From assembly GCA_002779455.1 (NCBI GenBank), contig PEWM01000108.1:1-9624 (forward strand): a stretch of DNA of 9,624 bases, given 5' to 3'. Source of the DNA: Deltaproteobacteria bacterium CG07_land_8_20_14_0_80_60_11. Its GTDB lineage: Bacteria; Desulfobacterota; Desulfobaccia; Desulfobaccales; 0-14-0-80-60-11. Position numbers and translations under genes: made by a program. The notes beneath the pieces are model-generated. The model saw nothing but the letters and a program-made list of their open reading frames with translations. It searched no databases and had not been told where the DNA came from. Positions 7,017 through 9,624 of this stretch are shown one piece after another (position 1 is the first letter of the stretch; every line of letters begins with the position of its first letter).

Positions 7017-8282
7017 TTAACGCGCCGGGCAGACGAACGGAGGAGCGGTGGCGCCGGCCGCCGGCCAGACCACCTGTTTGACGGGTTTGCCCTGCTGGTC
7101 TTTATTCCACTGGATGTAAACCATCTCGTGGCCCACCTGGAGGCCGTGATCCTTGGGACCGGTGGCGAACTTGAGGCGCCCGTAAAAGGTCATGCTATCC
7201 ATGGCGTCCAGGGCGGCCTTGACCTTGGCCGTGTCGGCGGAACCGGCTTTCTGAATGGCGTCCTGCAAGATCATCCCGGCCACGTAGCCCCCGGCGCTGT
7301 GGTAAGACGGGTCTTCTGTGAATCTGGCCTTGTAGGCCTTGATGAACTCCTCCCCGGTGGGCCCGAACCAGGCGATCCCCTCTTTTTGGGCCGATTCCTT
7401 GGTGAAACGGGCCAGAGGTTCCCACTGGGAAGAGCCAATCACCGAGATACAGGCCTCGCCCAGTTCGGCGAACTTGGGCTCCGGCGGGGCCACCAGCAGG
7501 GCAATTATCCGGGTGTTGATCTTCTTTTCATAGATTTGCCGGGCCAGGGTAGTGGTATCGGCAAAATGGCCGCCCCCCATGATGGCATCGACGTCAGCCG
7601 GTATCTTGTTGATGAAGGGGGAAAAGTCGGCGGTGGCGCTGTCATAACCCTCGAACAGGACCACCTTGAAGCCCTTCTGCTCGGCGTATTTCCTCAGGTC
7701 TTTGACCACATCGGTGGCGAACTTGTCATTCTCGTGAATAATGGCGATTTTTTTGGACTTGGGGGTGAGCTTTACCAGGATGTCCACCGCCCCGGTCAGG
7801 TAACGGCTGGCCGGAGTATAGGATTGGTAAACCAGGGTATAGCCTTTTTTGTAAGTGGAATCGGAGGCCGCCCCGGCCGTGACCATGATCCGGTTGTACT
7901 GCTGGGCGATCACCGCGGCGGCGTCCGTCAGGCCGCTGCTGTACGGACTGATCAGGAAATCGGCTTTATCGGCGTTGATTAATTTGGTGTACAATTCCTG
8001 AACGCGTTCTTTTTTACTTTCATCGTCGTAAAACTTGTCGGCGAATTTGATCACGGCGCCGTCGGGCAACTTGATGCCGCCGGCGCCATTCACCTGCTCC
8101 ATCCACAGGTGCAAACCATTAATCTGGCGGGTCGCCTCAACATTGAGTTTGCCGGTCTGGGAGGCGGTGAACCCGATGGTCACGGTTTTTTCAGCGGCCG
8201 CGACGCCGGGGGGGGCAGTTAAGGAAGTTAGAATTAAACTTAGGGAAAGCACAACCGCAAAACCTACTCCGAATCGTTTCAT
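7017..8282 (-). CDS. Branched-chain amino acid type substrate-binding protein
   Basis: Periplasmic binding protein of the Liv importer (type I fold, Peripla_BP_6-like), 421 residues. The N-terminus is a Sec signal peptide: MKRF, a hydrophobic core at 5-22, and probable cleavage after Ala30 in VAAA-EK; no cysteine follows, so it is soluble rather than a lipoprotein. The mature part opens with TVTIGFTASQTGK and has the hinge-type fold with SPYSSGLTDAAAVIAQQ (112-128), IAIIHENDKFATDV (179-192) and YHSAGGYVAGMILQDAI (327-343). The frame extends to 8483, but AGGAGG four bases before the ATG at 8282, the signal peptide starting there and a promoter inside the extension fix this start. The ligand cannot be told: the family also binds amides, urea and aromatic acids, so I give no symbol. 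Gene order and spacing make it the first gene of the liv unit. Confidence 0.92.
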   Translation of the reverse strand: MKRFGVGFAVVLSLSLILTSLTAPPGVAAAEKTVTIGFTASQTGKLNVEATRQINGLHLWMEQVNGAGGIKLPDGAVIKFADKFYDDESKKERVQELYTKLINADKADFLISPYSSGLTDAAAVIAQQYNRIMVTAGAASDSTYKKGYTLVYQSYTPASRYLTGAVDILVKLTPKSKKIAIIHENDKFATDVVKDLRKYAEQKGFKVVLFEGYDSATADFSPFINKIPADVDAIMGGGHFADTTTLARQIYEKKINTRIIALLVAPPEPKFAELGEACISVIGSSQWEPLARFTKESAQKEGIAWFGPTGEEFIKAYKARFTEDPSYHSAGGYVAGMILQDAIQKAGSADTAKVKAALDAMDSMTFYGRLKFATGPKDHGLQVGHEMVYIQWNKDQQGKPVKQVVWPAAGATAPPFVCPAR

Positions 8283-8286
8283 GGTC

Positions 8287-8292
8287 CCTCCT
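8287..8292 (-). promoter_or_regulatory. Strong ribosome binding site that fixes the start
   Basis: On the minus strand AGGAGG, within AAAGGAGGG, lies four bases before the ATG at 8282. It is the strongest Shine-Dalgarno match in the window, as expected for an abundant periplasmic binding protein, and it rules against the upstream in-frame starts. Confidence 0.85.
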
Positions 8293-8369
8293 TTGTTGTC
8301 TGGGTCCGAGGTTAATCTGCAGCCAGGGAAGTGACAGGAAAACGAGAATAAAAGCTCAAAACCTAACCG

Positions 8370-8398
8370 CTTATAATTATTTGTCGCTGATTTATCAA
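8370..8398 (-). promoter_or_regulatory. Sigma70-like promoter of the liv operon
   Basis: On the minus strand TTGATA (8398-8393) and TATAAG (8375-8370) are separated by exactly 17 bp, each matching five of six consensus bases, in an AT-rich patch of otherwise GC-rich DNA. Transcription would begin near 8363, giving a leader of about 80 nt before the ATG at 8282. It is the best promoter match I found in the window. Confidence 0.7.
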
Positions 8399-8476
8399 GG
8401 GAAACTTGCCTAAAATTATGGATAAAGGGCAGGTTCACCCTTGCCGTCCAGGTTTGAGGCCGGTGACTTTGGCTCC

Positions 8477-8502
8477 TGACCAACCGGCCGCCGGGTTGGT
8501 CA
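8477..8502. promoter_or_regulatory. 9-bp inverted repeat upstream of the liv promoter
   Basis: TGACCAACC (8477-8485) and GGTTGGTCA (8494-8502) are perfect arms round GGCCGCCG. The repeat lies about 80 bp upstream of the liv -35 and 40 bp past the stop of the LEA-type gene. It could be an operator for an activator of liv, or a 3' stem of the upstream gene; no U-run follows on the minus strand, so an intrinsic terminator is less likely. Confidence 0.45.
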
Positions 8503-8541
8503 AACCGTCAGGGGATTACTGGTGACGATTGCCGCTCCCGC

Positions 8542-9066
8542 TCATCGCAGATAGGGGCGGAGCGCTTCCAGGCCTTCTTTGGGGGTGACCTGGCCCTGGA
8601 AGCGGAACGGTATCCGGACCAGGCCGCCCAGCACCTCGGACAGGCGGAAATAGCCCGCGACCTGGTAGTGGAGCGGCGGCGGTTCAGGCCTGAGCAGCAG
8701 GGGGAGCAGTCCCAAGACCGCGGGCAGCTTCACCAGGATGGGAACCCTGGCCACCGTCTGTCCCTGGGGGGGCAGGCTGACCGGTTCCTGGCTGACGCCC
8801 TGGGCCACGCTTTTCCCCTCCAGCCACAGCTCATAGTCGTAGCCTTGCAGGTTGAGGGACTGGGAATTGGGATTCGTCAGGAGGAGCATGACGGCCAGCG
8901 GCCAGCCCCCATGGGTGGGGCGCCCCAGAGCGATGCCCTGCCAGCTCACCTTCGGGGGCTGAATCTCCCCGGTGGCTAATTGCCGGACCCCGCAGGCCGG
9001 CATGGTCGTCAGGAGCATCAGCGCCAGCAAAATATCGAGGCATGATCGCGGCAAACGGGGGGGCAT
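8542..9066 (-). CDS. LEA/WHy-type (LEA14-like) lipoprotein
   Basis: A 174-residue protein with an N-terminal lipoprotein-type signal: arginines at 4 and 7, hydrophobic core 10-20, and MPAC with Cys25 as the likely lipidated residue. The lipobox is imperfect (Met at -3, Pro at -2). The mature part resembles the LEA type 2 / WHy beta-sandwich: VSWQGIALGRP, then LLLTNPNSQSLNLQGYDYELWLEGKSVAQG (61-90) with the conserved Asn-Pro-Asn, then a proline/glutamine turn and alternating strands to PFRFQGQV. In bacteria such proteins are usually lipoproteins of unknown, possibly stress-related, function. The ATG is fixed by an in-frame TAA four codons upstream; GGAG lies about 12 bases away, a long spacing. 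A 259-bp gap with its own promoter separates it from the liv operon, so it is probably a separate unit. Confidence 0.75.
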   Translation of the reverse strand: MPPRLPRSCLDILLALMLLTTMPACGVRQLATGEIQPPKVSWQGIALGRPTHGGWPLAVMLLLTNPNSQSLNLQGYDYELWLEGKSVAQGVSQEPVSLPPQGQTVARVPILVKLPAVLGLLPLLLRPEPPPLHYQVAGYFRLSEVLGGLVRIPFRFQGQVTPKEGLEALRPYLR

Positions 9067-9107
9067 CGCGGTGGATTACTCCTCTAAACAACCGGGGTCA
9101 TGCGCCG

Positions 9108-9121
9108 GTGGGCCTGCCCAC
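9108..9121. repeat. Short palindrome in LEA-type gene leader region
   Basis: GTGGGC and GCCCAC form exact arms either side of CT. It lies between the possible promoter at 9137-9145 and the LEA-type gene, so it would be in the leader RNA as a small hairpin. Confidence 0.4.
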
Positions 9122-9136
9122 ATGGGTTGTTTTGGG

Positions 9137-9145
9137 AGTATATCA
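9137..9145 (-). promoter_or_regulatory. Possible extended -10 promoter for LEA-type gene
   Basis: On the minus strand TGA-TATACT fits an extended -10 element (five of six in the hexamer). I find no -35 at normal spacing. Transcription would begin near 9130, about 64 nt before the ATG at 9066. Confidence 0.35.
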
Positions 9146-9153
9146 CATTGAGT

Positions 9154-9186
9154 CATGTCAGGGTGCGCACCGCGCACCCTGACATG
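9154..9186. repeat. Perfect 15-bp-arm palindrome
   Basis: CATGTCAGGGTGCGC (9154-9168) and GCGCACCCTGACATG (9172-9186) are exact complements round the loop ACC. It shares its last base with the REP-like unit next to it and lies just upstream of the possible promoter of the LEA-type gene. As RNA it is a very stable hairpin on either strand, but no U-run follows it on either. Confidence 0.8.
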
Positions 9187-9206
9187 GCGGGCAGTGCCCG
9201 CCCTAC
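9186..9206 (-). repeat. REP-like hairpin, unit 3 (GTAG head)
   Basis: On the minus strand GTAG (9206-9203) is followed by GGCGGGC-ACT-GCCCGCC (9202-9186 with the outer bases), a 7-bp stem with a three-base loop. The first ten bases, GTAGGGCGGG, are identical to the heads of the two units in the 3308-3660 gap, but the inner sequence is shorter and different, so this is a related subtype rather than a copy. Confidence 0.6.
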
Positions 9207-9278
9207 GTTTAATTCCTCTCGTTTCCCAGTTCCTGCTGGGTAGCGCCAATGGGTGGCGAAGCTCTGGTTCGCCGGGTG

Positions 9279-9293
9279 GTGCGCAGTGCGCAC
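9279..9293. repeat. 15-bp palindrome with shared GTGCGC core
   Basis: GTGCGCA and TGCGCAC are exact arms round one G. It repeats the GTGCGC/GCGCAC core of the palindrome at 9154-9186 and is preceded by GTGG (9276-9279), which would satisfy a GTRG head. It lies 17 bp past the stop of the cytochrome gene, so it may be part of that gene's 3' structure. Confidence 0.45.
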
Positions 9294-9309
9294 AAATGCT
9301 AACAATCTA

Positions 9310-9624
9310 TCAGTTGGTTCTCACGGCCGCCACCATGGCCGGGGTGACGGCCGGGGCCCGGTTTGACCAGGCCTGGCGGAGGTAGGTGACCACCGCGGCG
9401 ATTTGCTGGTCGTCCAGTTTATCCTTCCAGCTCGGCATGCGCCCCAGGTTGCCTTGGCGGCCATTGAGGACGGCGGCAATCACCGGCTGGGGATCACCCA
9501 GGACAAAAGGGTTTTTATTCAAGGCCGGAAAGGTGGCCGGGAGCCCTCCGCCATTGGCGCGATGGCACTGGGCGCAACTGTCCTCAAAGACCGCTTTTCC
9601 CCGTTGGACGGGGTCGTCCTGTCC
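9310..9624 (-). CDS. c-type cytochrome, C-terminal part (cut by window edge)
   Basis: The 104 visible residues are open to the window edge, so the true start lies beyond 9624. Heme c is bound by CAQCH (residues 17-21 of the visible part), after GKAVFEDS; then come LPATFPALNKNPFV and GRMPSW, whose Met is the likely second axial ligand, then LDDQQIAAVVTYLRQAW, the usual closing helix. The pattern is a class I monoheme domain of the Cytochrome_CBB3 type. Such a domain stands alone or is fused at the C-terminus of larger proteins, such as heme-containing oxidase subunit II or alcohol dehydrogenase cytochrome subunits; the missing N-terminus would decide. It should act in the periplasm. A TTG at 9522 is in frame but codes for an internal Leu, since the heme motif is upstream of it. 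Confidence 0.88.
   Translation of the reverse strand, partial: GQDDPVQRGKAVFEDSCAQCHRANGGGLPATFPALNKNPFVLGDPQPVIAAVLNGRQGNLGRMPSWKDKLDDQQIAAVVTYLRQAWSNRAPAVTPAMVAAVRTN

Noticed and set aside
7128..7982. Open frame of 284 codons on the plus strand
   Set aside because: It is antisense to the substrate-binding protein gene; its Gly, His and Asp richness reflects complementing GC-rich codons.
8283..8483. N-terminal extension of the binding protein by 67 codons
   Set aside because: It would place a promoter and the strongest ribosome binding site inside coding sequence and bury the signal peptide in the middle of the protein.

Overview
The window looks like chromosomal DNA of a GC-rich Gram-negative bacterium. 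My best inference is a Desulfobacterota (former deltaproteobacterial) lineage. The grounds are a two-subunit class III PHA synthase, a Liv-type ABC importer, a lipoprotein with an LEA/WHy-type fold, a c-type cytochrome and REP-like intergenic repeats. No rRNA or other taxonomic marker is present, so this placement is weak.

Layout. Positions 200-3307 (+ strand) hold phaE and phaC, overlapping by one base, then a tandem-GAF protein 64 bp downstream. Positions 3308-3660 are a convergent, gene-free gap packed with repeats: two inverted REP-like units with a GTAG head, and an inverted array of 7-bp repeats that ends 3 bp before the livF stop. Positions 3661-8282 (- strand) hold a complete five-gene branched-chain amino acid type transporter, in transcription order substrate-binding protein, livH, livM, livG, livF. 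It has a good sigma70-like promoter and a strong ribosome binding site upstream, and GC-rich hairpins between the binding-protein gene and livH. Positions 8542-9066 (- strand) encode a small LEA/WHy-type lipoprotein. Positions 9067-9309 form a second palindrome-rich gap with a third copy of the REP head. Positions 9310-9624 (- strand) are the C-terminal end of a c-type cytochrome cut by the window edge.

How the genes work together. PhaE and PhaC form the class III synthase that polymerises (R)-3-hydroxyacyl-CoA into storage polyester. The GAF protein may be a sensor co-transcribed with them, but its role is unknown. The Liv system imports an amino acid or similar small solute; PHA and Liv units are on opposite strands and I see no direct functional link.

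Nothing here is a clearly new multi-gene system. The least explained material is the repeat content of the two gaps, including REP-like units whose inner stem is kept by a G-U substitution, and homopolymer tracts near the 5' ends of two transporter genes.
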